A stretch of DNA of 64,000 nt from Astropecten irregularis. Its lineage: Eukaryota > Echinodermata > Asteroidea > Paxillosida > Astropectinidae. The notes under the pieces were generated by a model, which was given only the letters and a program-made list of their open reading frames with translations, was not told the DNA's origin and searched no databases. The position numbers and the translations under genes are program-made. How positions within the stretch are numbered: position 1 is the first letter of the stretch; each line of letters begins with the position of its first letter. The DNA lies in NCBI GenBank assembly GCA_963971285.1, contig OZ020262.1, forward strand, positions 2,482,082 through 2,546,081, read 5' to 3'. Shown here in pieces: positions 40,226 to 50,928 of this stretch.

Positions 40226-40467
40226 TCGTCATGACCTACTTTCTCTTCCATTTTCAGACGGACAGACTCCACCCTTTAAGGGATCGCCTTTGGCTGATTG
40301 TCTGCCTCTTATCGGGGAAACACTCTGAAAACAAGGAATTTCAAGGGAAGATTCCAGATCATCCTTTCATCCTGGAGAACCTCTACCAGGAAGTGCTATC
40401 AGCGATTCAGAAATTGATTTCTTTCTGTAGTAAGCCAGGGACTGATCAAGTGTTCTCCAACGTGTAG
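40226..40467 (+). CDS. possible terminal exon or mobile-element fragment, doubtful
   Basis: After a good acceptor (TCTCTTCCATTTTCAG, ending at 40258) a frame encodes TDRLHPLRDRLWLIVCLLSG, then PDHPFILENLYQEVLSAIQK, stopping at 40465-40467. Another frame reads GQTPPFKGSPLADCLPLIGE and ends SAISDSEIDFFL. I recognise neither. A CCGCCACG repeat follows immediately (40490-40560), so a mobile-element origin is as likely as a host exon. Confidence 0.2.
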
Positions 40468-40479
40468 AACAGACGTGGC

Positions 40480-40565
40480 GCACCGCCACGCTTTCTGCGG
40501 CAGCTGCCATTTTCCGCCACGTTTAAAAATCACCGCCACGCTTTAAAATCATGCCGCCACGTTTA
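40480..40565. repeat. CCGCCACG(C/T)TT repeat
   Basis: Four imperfect copies of CCGCCACGCTT or CCGCCACGTTT with AT-rich spacers. Confidence 0.75.
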
Positions 40566-40609
40566 CATTTTTTACTGTACAAGTGTACAAATTTGCCATT
40601 TCAGCAAAC

Positions 40610-40611
<2 letters not shown>

Positions 40612-40640
<29 letters not shown>

Positions 40641-40923
40641 TATTCGGCCAGAATCACACAGCAAATGAATACAGTAAACAAGTACAAGACTATAAAAGCA
40701 AGAAGACAAAAAATACAGTTCACATTAAATAAACAACATACAGGAACAACTCTAATTGTGATGGCCAGGATCAACACAATTACAGTGTATAATGAAACAC
40801 TGTAGCTCAAGAGCCTGTTGATCCACTCACAAAAAGAGACATAAAATAAATAATGTAATGTATATACATGTACATATAAATATATTCAATCTACAAATAA
40901 ATAAATTAAAGTAAACAAACAAG
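40612..40923 (-). mobile_element. LINE 3-prime end with (AAT)n tail
   Basis: On the minus strand this is untranslated LINE sequence ending in an AAT repeat (40612-40640 on the plus strand as TTATTATT). Blocks such as GAGCCTGTTGATCCACTCAC and AATTGTGATGGCCAGGATCA are shared with 41740-41900, so two LINE tails lie one behind the other. Confidence 0.7.
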
Positions 40924-40926
40924 TAA

Positions 40927-41736
40927 AGCCGCGTTCGGACTGGACTTAAATTTAACTGGGACGATGGTTAAATTTCAAATGGGTAAATTTTACCGCCGTT
41001 CGCGCTTGGACTTTTTTGAGTCGGGAAAATTTACCGAGACCGTGGTTAAAGTAACCGAGCTGGCGCGCTGGCGCAAAATTAAAAAATGCTGACTTCCGTT
41101 CGGTCATCGGGCATGATTCGGGGAAGTCCAGATCGAGCAGCTTACCTGTTTGTATGCCAACTACTTTATAATTCGAACATCAATTACATGTATAATTCCA
41201 TTATTCCAATATGATTTTAAAAAAATAGTCCAGTCAAGTTAGGTCGTAAGTAACCTCAATAGCCCGCGAAATACTACTTCCTGCTTGAGGAAAATACGCG
41301 TCACCCATCATCTAATCGTGTATAATATGTACGTTGCATGCAACTTATCGACATGGCCGAAAACAATACTAACCGTAACGTGAGTGCAACCAAAAAGTAA
41401 ACAAAAACACCAGAAAACTGATGGCTTGCGTGTTGTCAAACTCGTCATGGTATACTATACATTACATACACTAGCCTTCAGGCTATCACGTGACCGGATA
41501 TTGGGCTTTACCGAGTGGCGTTTTCCCGAGTCGCGCATTCGGACTGGATTTATTGTCTCGGTTAAATTGACCTGGTCACTTTTACCGGGCAGAAGTTGGC
41601 CGGTTAAAGTAACCACTGGACTCGGTTAAAGTAACTGAGAGGAAAATTTTCTGGCAGTTCGGACTGGACTTAAAATGGGAAAAGTTACCATTCTCTCGGT
41701 GAGTTTGACCAAAAAAAGTCCCGTCCGAATGGTGCT
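40927..41736. mobile_element. Harbinger-like MITE with TAA target duplication
   Basis: The ends AGCCGCGTTCGGACTGGACT and, reversed, AGCACCATTCGGACGGGACT are inverted repeats. TAA flanks both sides (40924-40926, 41737-41739), as expected for PIF/Harbinger elements. The GTTCGGACTGGA theme is repeated internally near 41538 and 41660. It separates the two LINE tails. Confidence 0.8.
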
Positions 41737-42238
41737 TAAGAGACAATAAAAGCAAGAAGACAGCAAGAAAATACAGTTCACATAAACTAAACAACATACA
41801 ACTTTTACAGGAACAACTCTAATTGTGATGGCCAGGATCAACACAAGTATAATGAAACACTGTAGCTCGAGAGCCTGTTGATCCACTCACAACAGGAGAC
41901 ATAAAATAAATAATTATATATAGAGAATAGAGATAGCATATAAATAAATTCAATCTACAAATAAATAAATAAACAAGGGAAAATCAATAATCAAAGTGAA
42001 ACCTTCATGACTGCCCCTCCCCATCTCCCTGATCAATAAATCTCACTTTGCACAACAACAATATGGCAGAACGAGGCGAAAACAATCATGAATACTGTAT
42101 ATAACACATAACTGAAATAAATCAATAAATAATAAATCAATCAGTAAATAATATATAAATAAATAAGCAATAAATACTGTAAGCTGAGTTCAAAACAATC
42201 AAAGGGATGCTAGAGATGACCAAGGTAAATAAAGGTAG

Positions 42239-44164
42239 CTAACAAATTGAATCCTTGTTGTGAAAATAAGAAGAAAGGAGTTTACAACAAACTTTAAACT
42301 TATCCAAAATCAGAGAGTCTTTAATGTGTGGTGGTAGATCGCTCCATAATCGGGGGAAATTATTTATAGGTGTGAATTTAAGAGCTTGGGTCCTGGCATA
42401 GTGATGGTGAAAAGTGATATAGTCTAGATGGCGGGTGTTGATGAGGGTGTTACATTTAATGGCTTGACAATCAATGAGACCAAACAAAGACTTGACACTG
42501 AACATAATAATATTATATTGTCTTCTATGGTCCAGACTGATCCAATTAAGGGATTTCAGGCATTCATCATAAGGCATGGCTTGACGCTTTTGTTTCAAGC
42601 ACATTCTGCTTGCTCGGCGTTGAACCCTTTCCAGCTTGGCAGATAATGTGGCAGTGATTGGGTACCAGGCAGGCAGACCATGTACTCTAACACTGGCAAG
42701 ACCAACGACATATACAATGATCTGAGGGCTTGAGTTGATGCTCCACCAGCTACTTGCCAAATAAATCCTAAAGTTCTATTTGCTTTAGACACAATAGAGT
42801 TCACATGGTCATTCCAGTTCAGATTGTTATTAACAGTTAATCCAAGGTACTTATAAGTTGAAACAACACCAAGAGGTGAACCTTGCAGTGTGTAGAGGGG
42901 AGGATGATCAGGTGATTTGCAGCGTGACATGTGCATTACTTTGGATTTGTTTATGTTGATCTGCACGCCATTTGCCACGCTCCATTGCCCAAGTGCTGTG
43001 AGTTCGGACTGAAAAATGAGTTCATCAGCAGGAGATCTTATTGGACGGTAGATTAGGGTGTCGTCGGTGAAGAGAAGGGATGTTGAAGCAAGGTTCAAAG
43101 AAATGTCACTGATGAAAAGGTTGAAGAGAAGGGGACCAAGAACACTCCCCTGAGGAACTCCGGATGTTACGGGTTCCCAGGAAGAAACATGCGTCCATTA
43201 CACGGTACATAACCCGCTGTTGCCGATTTGTGAGGAACGACTTAAGCCATGACCAAGTCGGACCCTGAATGTTGAAGTTACGAGCCAATTTGTCAAGAAG
43301 GATGTGGTGAGGCATGAGGTCAAAGCTTTGCTGAAGTCCAGAAAGATGATGTCAAGGCGAGGTGGCCGTGGCTTGTCGAGAATGGCTGCCCAATCATGAA
43401 TAGCGTTGGTGAGTTGGGTGACAAATGATTTACGAGCTGTAAAACCATGTTGTTTCTCATTACCAAGGCATAGAGAATTTACATGGGCATTAATGTTATC
43501 TGCAATGGCTCTTTCAAGGATCTTACAAACCACATATGTTAGAGCAACAGGCCGATAATTTGAGATGATGTTGCGACTGCCAGCTTTGAAGACGGGGTTA
43601 TTTGAGAGAGTTTCCAATCCATTGGAATAGTGCCTTTAGCAAGAGATGAATTCATTAGCCGTAATAATGGTGGAGCAAGTGATGAGTTTGCCGCTCGAAG
43701 AATTGTTGGTGATAATGAGTCTGGACCAGGTGCCTTATGCGCTGACAGTGTAGACAAGGTTTTTGTTAACCAGCCCAGACTGACTGTATTTTGTGGAAGT
43801 TAAGGTATAGGAAGAGAACAAGCTGGTGATTCAGAGCAGGTTGAAGCTGGAGAATGGACTGACGTGAAGAAGTCATTGAAGGCCTGGGCGATTTCCTGCG
43901 GCTTATGGGTGAGGGTACCTTCTGATAGCAAACCAGATGGGCATTTGGACTTTCTTTGGTCAAGAACGAAGCACCAAAAACTTTGTTTGTTATCATCAGC
44001 AGAAAATAAATGGTTGACATAGTTCCAGTAAGAAGCTTTGGTCGCGTTTTTCACTTGGTTCCATACCTTCTTGTAGTTCAGCCAGGCAGATCTTGAATTC
44101 ACACAGTTAGCTTTTGAAACAAAGTGTGTTTCAACAAGATAAGCTTTTTGAGTTCTGCAGTGAT
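42239..44164 (-). pseudogene. LINE reverse transcriptase (frameshifted)
   Basis: Text in order: SWLNYKKVWNQVKNATKASY (44100-44040), HKAPGPDSLSPTILRAAN (about 43740-43690), MDWKLSQITP, ISNYRPVALTYVVCKILERA, GNEKQHGFTARKSFVTQLTN, IIFLDFSKA, FLTNRQQRVMYR, VPQGSVLGP-like text in a shifted frame (about 43165-43130), SLLFTDDTLIYRP and VSTYKYLGLTVNNNLNWNDH. The catalytic box is FTDD instead of FADD. Several frameshifts prevent translation. Confidence 0.88.
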
Positions 44165-45142
44165 TCAAGGTGATGATTTGCAACAACGCACCTTCTGTGG
44201 AATACTGTCACGAATGGCTGCATCAAGGATGTCATTGAATCCTTCCCAGGAAGCATTGGGATCATCATCTTCCATGAATGCAGACCAAGGAGCTAGATGT
44301 AATAAGTGCTGAAGGTGGTCAAAATCAGCTTTCCTATATTGAAGGAAAGAGCGGATAACATTTGGTTGTGGGGAAGCTCTGGTGGCACGTAACGTAAAGC
44401 AGACAGCATGATGATCACTGTTGACTGGGTTGCCAAAAGACCCTACATCAGTGAATTTTTCTGGTCGATTGGTGAAAATAAGGTCAATTACAGTCCCAGT
44501 CAGAGGTGAATTGTTTGAAGGGCGAGTGACATCATTGAACAATTGGTCAAGACCCATGGAGTCTGATATTTCTTGAAGGTTTGTCAAAGAAGTGGATTCA
44601 CTTTTCCAGTTGATATTAAAGTCGCTAAGTAGAAAGCAACCTTCATAGCTGTGAAGTTCAGGCTGGATAGCGTCACAAGCATCTTGTAATTTGTTGAAGA
44701 AAGTTTGGTCTGCATTTGGTGGTCTGTAGATGAGTCCAACAAGCCATTTGGATGTTTTGATGTTTATCGAAAGCCAGGTCAGTTCAATGTCAACGGGATC
44801 AAACTGGTTGAGATGAATTGGAAGCAGCGAATCATTCACAATCGCCATGATGCCACCACCATGACTGTCTCGATCCCGCCGAAAAGAAGAATAATCAGGC
44901 AACCGTGGGGAGACAGTGTCAACATCACAATCTGACATCCAAGTCTCTGTGATGCAAACAATGTCCGATAGATGTAGTTGAAGAAATGCCAGTAAATCAT
45001 GTTGTTTGTTGCGGATACTTCTGGCATTTAGAAGTAACCAAGTGTTATAGTCCGGTATCCTAATCCTCCGCGGTCCACCTGAAGTTAGAAATACTTTACT
45101 AAGCAGGGCACGAAGTGTGGCCTTTAAATTTTCTAACCGCAA
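44165..45142 (-). pseudogene. LINE endonuclease domain (APE type)
   Basis: LLLNARSIRNKQHDLLAFLQ, DIVCITETWMSDCD, RDRDSHGGGIMAIVNDSLLP, VGLIYRPPN, CFLLSDFNINW, TGTVIDLIFTNRPEKF and PVNSDHHAVCFTL are the successive boxes of the apurinic-like endonuclease, with the ExW, DFN and SDHH active-site motifs present. The frame is open for 325 codons. In life this nuclease nicks the target so that reverse transcription can be primed. The frame continues with changes into the RT part, so the whole is a decayed copy, but this domain is intact as text. Confidence 0.88.
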
Positions 45143-45145
45143 TCA

Positions 45146-45447
45146 GCTGTAAAGAATGTGCAGTGTATTGTACTTAGGGTTGGGCTAGCGTATAAATTTG
45201 GGCGTCAGTTCGCCGGAGGCATGCCCACTTCCCTTCGCCGCTGAGATGTGTGTCCGCCCCAAGATGATGCCAGCTCGAGCTCGCCTTTAGCCCACGACTA
45301 TACCACCTGGTATAGGTCCGCCACTTCGATGACTGTGAGCCGTCCCAAGGCTCTGACCGAGAACTCGGGCTTGCCTATATAGCCAAAACTCCACTGTGAC
45401 GTCAAGCTTGCTTTTAGCCCATGCTCCCCCGAGAACTCAGGCTCGCC
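45146..45447. other. GC-richer flank of the minisatellite
   Basis: Sequence with GAGCTCGCC and CTTTAGCCC words; nothing coding recognised. Confidence 0.45.
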
Positions 45448-46187
45448 CTAGATGGCTTGGGTCAGACCGACTCAGTACTCTTCCTAGATGGCTTGGGTCA
45501 GACCGACCCAGTGCTCTTCCTAGATGGCTTGGGTCAGACCGACTCAGTGCTCTTCCTAGATGGCTTGGACCAGACCGACTCAGTGCTCTTCCTAGATGGC
45601 TTGGACCAGACCGACTCAGTGCTCTTCCTAGATGGCTTGGGTCAGACCGACTCAGTGCTCTTCCTAGATGGCTTGGACCAGACCGACTCAGTGCTCTTCC
45701 TGGCTTGGGTCAGACCAACTCAGTGCTCTTCCTAGATGGCTTGGGTCAGACCGACTCAGTGCTCTTCCTAGACGGCTTGGGTCTGACCGACTCAGTGCTC
45801 TTCCTAGACGGCTTGGGTCTGACCGACTCAGTGCTCTTCCTAGATGGCTTGGGTCAGACCGACCCAGTGCTCTTCCTAGATGGCTTGGGTCAGACCGACT
45901 CAGTGCTCTTCCTAGATGGCTTGGGTCAGACCGACCCAGTGCTCGCCCTAGATGGCTTGGGTCAGACCGACTCAGTGCTCTTCCTAGATGGCTTGGGTCA
46001 GACCGACTCAGTGCTCTTCCTAGATAGCTTGGGTCAGACCGACTCAGTGCTCTTCCTAGATGGCTTGGACCAGACCGACTCAGTGCTCTTCCTAGATGGC
46101 TTGGGTCAGACCGACTCAGTGCTCTTCCTAGATGGCTTGGGTCAGACCGACCCAGTGCTCGCCCTAGATGGCTTGGGTCAGACCAGT
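45448..46187. repeat. 36-bp minisatellite, about 20 copies
   Basis: The unit begins CTAGATGGCTTGGGTCAGAC and continues CGACTCAGTGCTCTTC. Because 36 is a multiple of three, frames stay open on both strands, giving spurious proteins of 12-residue repeats (DGLGQTDSVLFL on the plus strand). Variants GGACCAGAC, GACGGCTTGGGTCTGAC and GACCCAGTGCTCGCC alternate. One unit near 45700 lacks 6 bp. Confidence 0.95.
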
Positions 46188-46454
46188 CTCGACCACCTGT
46201 GGGCAGGAAGACTACATGCACATAGTACGTACTGTGTGTATGCACTGTGTACATGGTGTAGGATCGGTCGGTTCCGAAGATCTGCCGTACGCGGTAGAAT
46301 TTTTGGTCGGTATGGAACATGTATATCGCGGCCGGGCAGCGTATGGTTTTATTCCAACCTTCCCCATTCACATAGTGTGGTTCATAGGGATGTTTCGTTC
46401 TCTAAGTAATAATAAGCTGTACACACTGCAGTACTGTAATGTACTTGGTAGAAT
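46188..46454. other. no gene seen
   Basis: Sequence between the minisatellite and a MITE, with GTAC-rich words. Nothing is recognised. Confidence 0.45.
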
Positions 46455-46729
46455 GGGGTAAGAATTCCACCGACGGCCATAACAGAAACAGGGTTATTTC
46501 CTCCAAGGCAAGAGTTAACTTATTTGATGCAAGTCATAATGAACTTCAATCTCAGGTGTGTAAACTGGGGTAGCTTATCAAAAAAGTGAGATTTTCAGGA
46601 TTTTTTTACCTACAATTTTTTATACACTTCGAATGCAGCGGTAGCCATTTTTCTCAGAACACCCTCTGTCGGTCCCATAGGTTTGTGCACAAGTGATGGC
46701 CGTCAGTGGTTTTCTTTCCTAGAATTCTT
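46455..46729. mobile_element. GGAAAGAATTCC-family MITE, copy 2
   Basis: The left end GGGGTAAGAATTCCACCGAC and right end, reversed, GGAAAGAAAACCACTGACGG, followed on both sides by GGCCAT, are inverted. TAGAAT flanks both sides (46449-46454, 46730-46735). The interior resembles copy 1 at 10872 in reverse. Confidence 0.78.
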
Positions 46730-46735
46730 TTTCGC

Positions 46736-47457
46736 CATTTGTGATTCACTCGACCTCGTATCCATTGAATTTTAGGGGTTGTTTTCGCGTGCCGGGTACA
46801 TATTCTGCAATTGCTCCATCATTTTTGAGGAGTAGCCTAGACCCATGCTAGAAGCTATTTTAAGACTGAGCTAGCATACATATAAAATTAGCTGCAGTAA
46901 CTGTAGCCCAATAGAATTCTCAATCTCGAGAATTCTGCACGTGTAGATCAGGGAGTAGACTGGTGCCGTTCGCTCCATTGCACGTAAATGGAATGTAGAC
47001 TGGACAGGGTACTAAGGTAGAGTTAAATTCTTATGTATTTCCTTATATTATTTCGCAAAGCACTGTGGGAGATTTGACTCAGAATCCAAGTCATTTTTGT
47101 ATGTACTGAGATTTGGGCCGAAAATTGCTCGTTTTGTTGAAATCCGAAATGATAATTGAATTTTGTTTCTTCTGAATGCTTCTTCACGACATCAGGAACA
47201 CCAGGGTGAGTCATTATGCCACAGATCGCTGAATAACAGTCATTTTAGGGGTGGGGAATTCTCAACAGATGATTTCCATATATCTTCCTGTAGCCCTATA
47301 TACGACAACAACGTCCTGCGCTGCCCCCGGTCATGTGTACAACTCCGCAAATTGACACGACCAACCTGACACCGCGGCCCGCAAATAGTCTGTTTTTTAC
47401 ATGCCGACAAGCAGCCTTTTGCTTTTTTATTTACTACTATCAAAACAGTCTTTTTTT
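46736..47457. other. no gene seen
   Basis: Contains AGCTGCAGTAACTGTAGCCC at about 46890, a half of the palindrome found at 58218-58340. No coding sequence is recognised. Confidence 0.5.
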
Positions 47458-47879
47458 GGTAATCCTGGGTTTTAGGTGGCTAAATTATTTTGGTCGCTAA
47501 CTTCAGCCAATGCATCACAGCATAGCGGACTGTTGTATGGAGGGCCAAAATGACAAAATTTGATTGTCAGATTTGTTTTCATTTTTGGCGAGCTGCAGTA
47601 AAGCATGCAGTGCGAGTCTATGTAATGCCGATAAATTTCCGTCCGTCTGTTGGGCCGGCCGTCCGCGTGAAACGTTTAAGTGTTTTTTTTTTTTTTAGGG
47701 GGGGGGGGGGGGGGGGGTTTGTCTTAAAATTTATTAGCGGTATTTCAATCTGGAAAGACAATAATTGGGTTTTCCGCGCAAGCGAAAACCCTTTATTTTT
47801 GTTCTGTTTTTTTTTTTTTTTTCTTCCTCTTCTTCCTGCAGATTTCGTATAGACTTTGTACAGGGGCATTCTACACGCC

Positions 47880-48580
47880 ACTTTGGTCACTTTTAAACGG
47901 CTGATCTTAACCAAACTTGGTATGTAGGAAGTCCATATAGGGTAGTTGTCTCCCGAACCTTTTCGTCATTATGACGTCATCAGGTGTCACGTGACAGTGT
48001 CTTAAAGGGGCAAACTTCAGAAATCAATTATGAACGAACCCTAAGTTTGATTGAGTTGAAACTTGGTATGTATCTAAGTCGGGAAGTGTTATATCGAAAA
48101 ATTTCAATGACGTTATCATGACGTAATCAAGTGTCCCGTGTCAGTTTCTTAAAGGGGCAAACTTCAGACATCAATTATGAACGAACCTTAAGTGTGATTG
48201 AGTTGAAACTTGGTATGTATCTAAGTCGGGAAGTGTTATATCGAAAAATTGCAATGACGTCATCATGACGTCATTTTCTGATTTTTTATGATTTATTGAA
48301 ATTTTGGGTTATTAAAGTTCTTTTAACGATATCAAGTAAACAAAACAAGATATCTTTGAATTTCTTTTTGATAATTCTTAAGCATACACCATAGATGAAC
48401 ACTGCATAGACAAAAAAATCGGTGATGTCATCATGACGTCATAAAAATTTCATTTTTTATAACACCCATTAGAAACGGCCGATCGCCTCGAAAATTGGTA
48501 GGTTGGGGAAATGGAAGTTGCGGATCGTTATTATGAAGTTACGTCACGACGGCGTCATCACTTGAATTTTTATGATTTAT
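47880..48580 (+). repeat. CRE-rich tandem repeat, about 139-bp unit
   Basis: Units at about 48000-48138 and 48140-48278 are nearly identical (TTAAAGGGGCAAACTTCAGA, TGAAACTTGGTATGTATCTA, GGGAAGTGTTATATCGAAAA). Degenerate partners lie before and after. Each ends in TGACGTCA or a one-base variant. Relatives are at 24625-24835 and 25615-25760. Confidence 0.85.
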
Positions 48581-48831
48581 TAAATCTTTCTCACGCTAGC
48601 CCAATGACTTGTACAGAGCTCTGTACGTGAAAATATTGGTCATAAAATGAAACATATGATTGAAACACCATTCATGCCAGGCGCGCGAAAGGTTGTTTGC
48701 CTGCTTTATATATGCCGTGTTCTCCTTCTTTTCCTTATCATAGTTGCCTACAGCGTAAATGCTGTTTTTGACAAGACAACCACGCACGCGCAACAATCTA
48801 CTTAGACCGTTTTCAGTAATGCATGAATCGG

Positions 48832-48941
48832 TAATCCGAGCACACGGTTTTGAATGGCGCCCTCTTTTGATTAATCAAAGTACATAGTTGCTTGTTTTAA
48901 TCAAAAGAGGGCGCCATTCAAAACCGTCTGCTCGGATGACT
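48832..48941. repeat. palindromic element, arms about 40 bp
   Basis: CGGTTTTGAATGGCGCCCTC followed by TTTTGATTA is inverted as TAATCAAAAGAGGGCGCCAT followed by TCAAAACCG around a 20-bp spacer. Outer bases (CCGAGCA / TGCTCGG) continue the pairing. Confidence 0.9.
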
Positions 48942-49679
48942 GTTATTCGTTAGGCCATGCCAGGGGTGCTTTGTTGTCAGACAGCAGTGTTTACCCGTTT
49001 GCATCTATATGGCACACAGTCACACATAGTTTTATAAAACCACTTTATGTGGCCAAGACACCTGACGTAAGATTAAAGGCTGAAAGGGGCACACTTCCAA
49101 ACTCCAAAAGTGATTTGTTTAACTCAAGTTTTCTACATTTAGATACGGTCACTTTTAAAAAATCTGTCTCAATCAAACAAAATAAGTGATGTGTTTTAAT
49201 TGGAGAAATATTTTATATCATTATGCGGAAAAGCCATGTGTTCTGTTTTAAACAGACACAACCTCTAGTTTTTATTTTTTTTATTTGCTATCCGTGTTTG
49301 TCATTCCATGTAGTAAGGCCGCAGCTAGCCATGACAGCTTCGCTGTTCTAGTTTTGGTTTATGTGACTGATGAAGTGCAACAAAAAGCACAGAAAATATG
49401 CTTTGAACCCCCCGTAAAAGGATACAAACAAAGGGCTCAGCATATTATCACCAGAATAAAGTTGTTCTTTAAAAGTTCTTTTCTTCCCGTCCTCTTTCCT
49501 TCTTTGCTAGCGTTCCACTGGTATGATTTTGTATTTATCTGGTTGATTGATATTTTCTGACTACTTTTTCAAGCATGGAGGTAGAAATAGAGGCAGAACA
49601 ACAACCCTGTTCTTCTCAGTTGGAATGTCAGTCGGCTGTTTTCACTACTATAAATCATGTTAGTTCCGCTGGTTTCAAT

Positions 49680-49860
49680 TCCTTCTCCCCCCCCCCCCCC
49701 CCCCCCCGTCCACTGCCTGTGGTTTAGCTATGGTGGGGCGTCGTAAGTTTGTTAGACTACTGGTGCAGGCACTTTTCCTCACCTTTTTTCCTACTCACCA
49801 CGACCCTCTCCCATCCCTTTACCCATCTTCCAAACCCCCCCCCCCCTCCCCCCACCTTCC
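49680..49860. repeat. poly-C tracts
   Basis: C runs at about 49687-49707, 49838-49845 and 49848-49853 in pyrimidine-rich sequence. Confidence 0.8.
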
Positions 49861-50454
49861 ACCATCTAAAGAACTATAGTAGGCCTATGCCTCTTCAAGT
49901 TTTTTTGAGCTCGATCACACTAATATAAGCTCTTTAAACTTCTAAGAGAGCAGTCCGGTTTTTCCTTTTTCTGAGCTATCATGGAGGTAGAAATAGAAAC
50001 CCAAGATGACTCTATAACTATGTATGTGTCCGTCATTTTGTTGGCATTGTGGTAAGACCATTTGGGTCCGCTCTCCTGATTTGTGTAACACGGCTATGAT
50101 ATTGCCTTTCCCTCCACAAAAAAAAAAAAAAATATTGTCTTTCCAGATTGAAATACCGCTAATTAATAAATTTAAAGACAAAACCAACCCCCCCCCCAAA
50201 AAAAAACAAAACAAAAACACTTAAACATTTCACGCGGACGGCCGGCCTGACGGACGGACGGAAATTTTGTCATTTTGGCCCTCCATACAACAGTCCGCTA
50301 CGCTGTGATGCATTGGCTGAAGTTAGCGACCAAAATAATTAAGCCACCTAAAACCCAGGATTACCCTTTTTTTTTTTTTAATTTTTTTTATTCACAATAA
50401 TCACATACATTTTCGTTTATATAATTATTGTTTCGTCGCGCGCAAACCCAGCCT

Positions 50455-50585
50455 AGCGTCGCGGTGACATGGAGTCGAGTTGTCTATGAGTCGAGTTGTC
50501 TTTGGAGTCGAGCTGTCTCGGAGTCGAGTTGTCTTTGGAGTCGAGTTGTCTCGAGTCGAGTTGTCCCGCGGTCGACTTGTCTGAC
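50455..50585. repeat. GAGTCGAGTTGTC minisatellite
   Basis: About seven units of GGAGTCGAGTTGTCT(TT) with changes. The wording recalls the ACGAGTTGACTTGGGT arrays at 53470 and 58065, but it is not the same unit. Confidence 0.8.
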
Positions 50586-50928
50586 ATTCCCTACTAGCCT
50601 AGTAGGCCTACTACTAGTACTACTACTAGTAATAGGCCCTAGTAGGGGATTGTAGCTTTACGGGTCCTAAAACTATAAAGGAAAGGAAACTTCTTTTTGA
50701 AAAGTAACTTACCTACATATACTTTGTTGGTCTACTCCTCTATATTACCAAGGTTAATTTTTTGGAAAGAGGGCATGGCTTTGATTTTTGAGGGAAATTA
50801 TGGGGTAAAAACGGTAACCAAGATTGTAACATTTCACCGCTGCACGGACGGCCGCACACGAGAATAGTCTGGTTTCCACTCTGACATTTTGAGGACTCTT
50901 GATATGTTGGGTCTGGGCACTAGACTAA
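50586..50928. other. no gene seen
   Basis: CTAG/TAGTA-rich words (50590-50650), otherwise featureless. Confidence 0.45.

Larger units (their letters stand above)
41740..45145 (-). mobile_element. CR1/jockey-like LINE, nearly full-length second ORF
   Basis: Minus-strand element with endonuclease (45142 to about 44165), linker and reverse transcriptase (about 43760-42239), and untranslated tail to 41740. It may have lost its terminal repeat where the MITE at 40927 sits. Frameshifts at about 44180, 43760, 43620-43540, 43320 and 42750 disrupt it. The 5-prime end stops at about 45145, with no first ORF. Confidence 0.88.
47458..50365. mobile_element. Foldback structure, inverted arms of about 230-300 bp
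   Basis: Left arm 47458-47764 and right arm 50134-50365 are inverted copies: GGTAATCCTGGGTTTTAGGT, CGCTAACTTCAGCCAATGCA, TGTATGGAGGGCCAAAATGA, GGCCGTCCGCG and GGTATTTCAATCTGGAAAGA are shared. A G run (left) and C run (right) lie at the same place in each arm. The 2.4-kb interior has no transposase and holds CRE-rich tandem repeats, a palindrome and homopolymers. It may be one foldback transposon or two inverted copies of a shorter repeat. Confidence 0.75.

Noticed and set aside
45396-46409. 337-codon plus frame and 227-codon minus frame
   Set aside because: Both simply read through the 36-bp minisatellite; several frames are open and flanks have no coding character.
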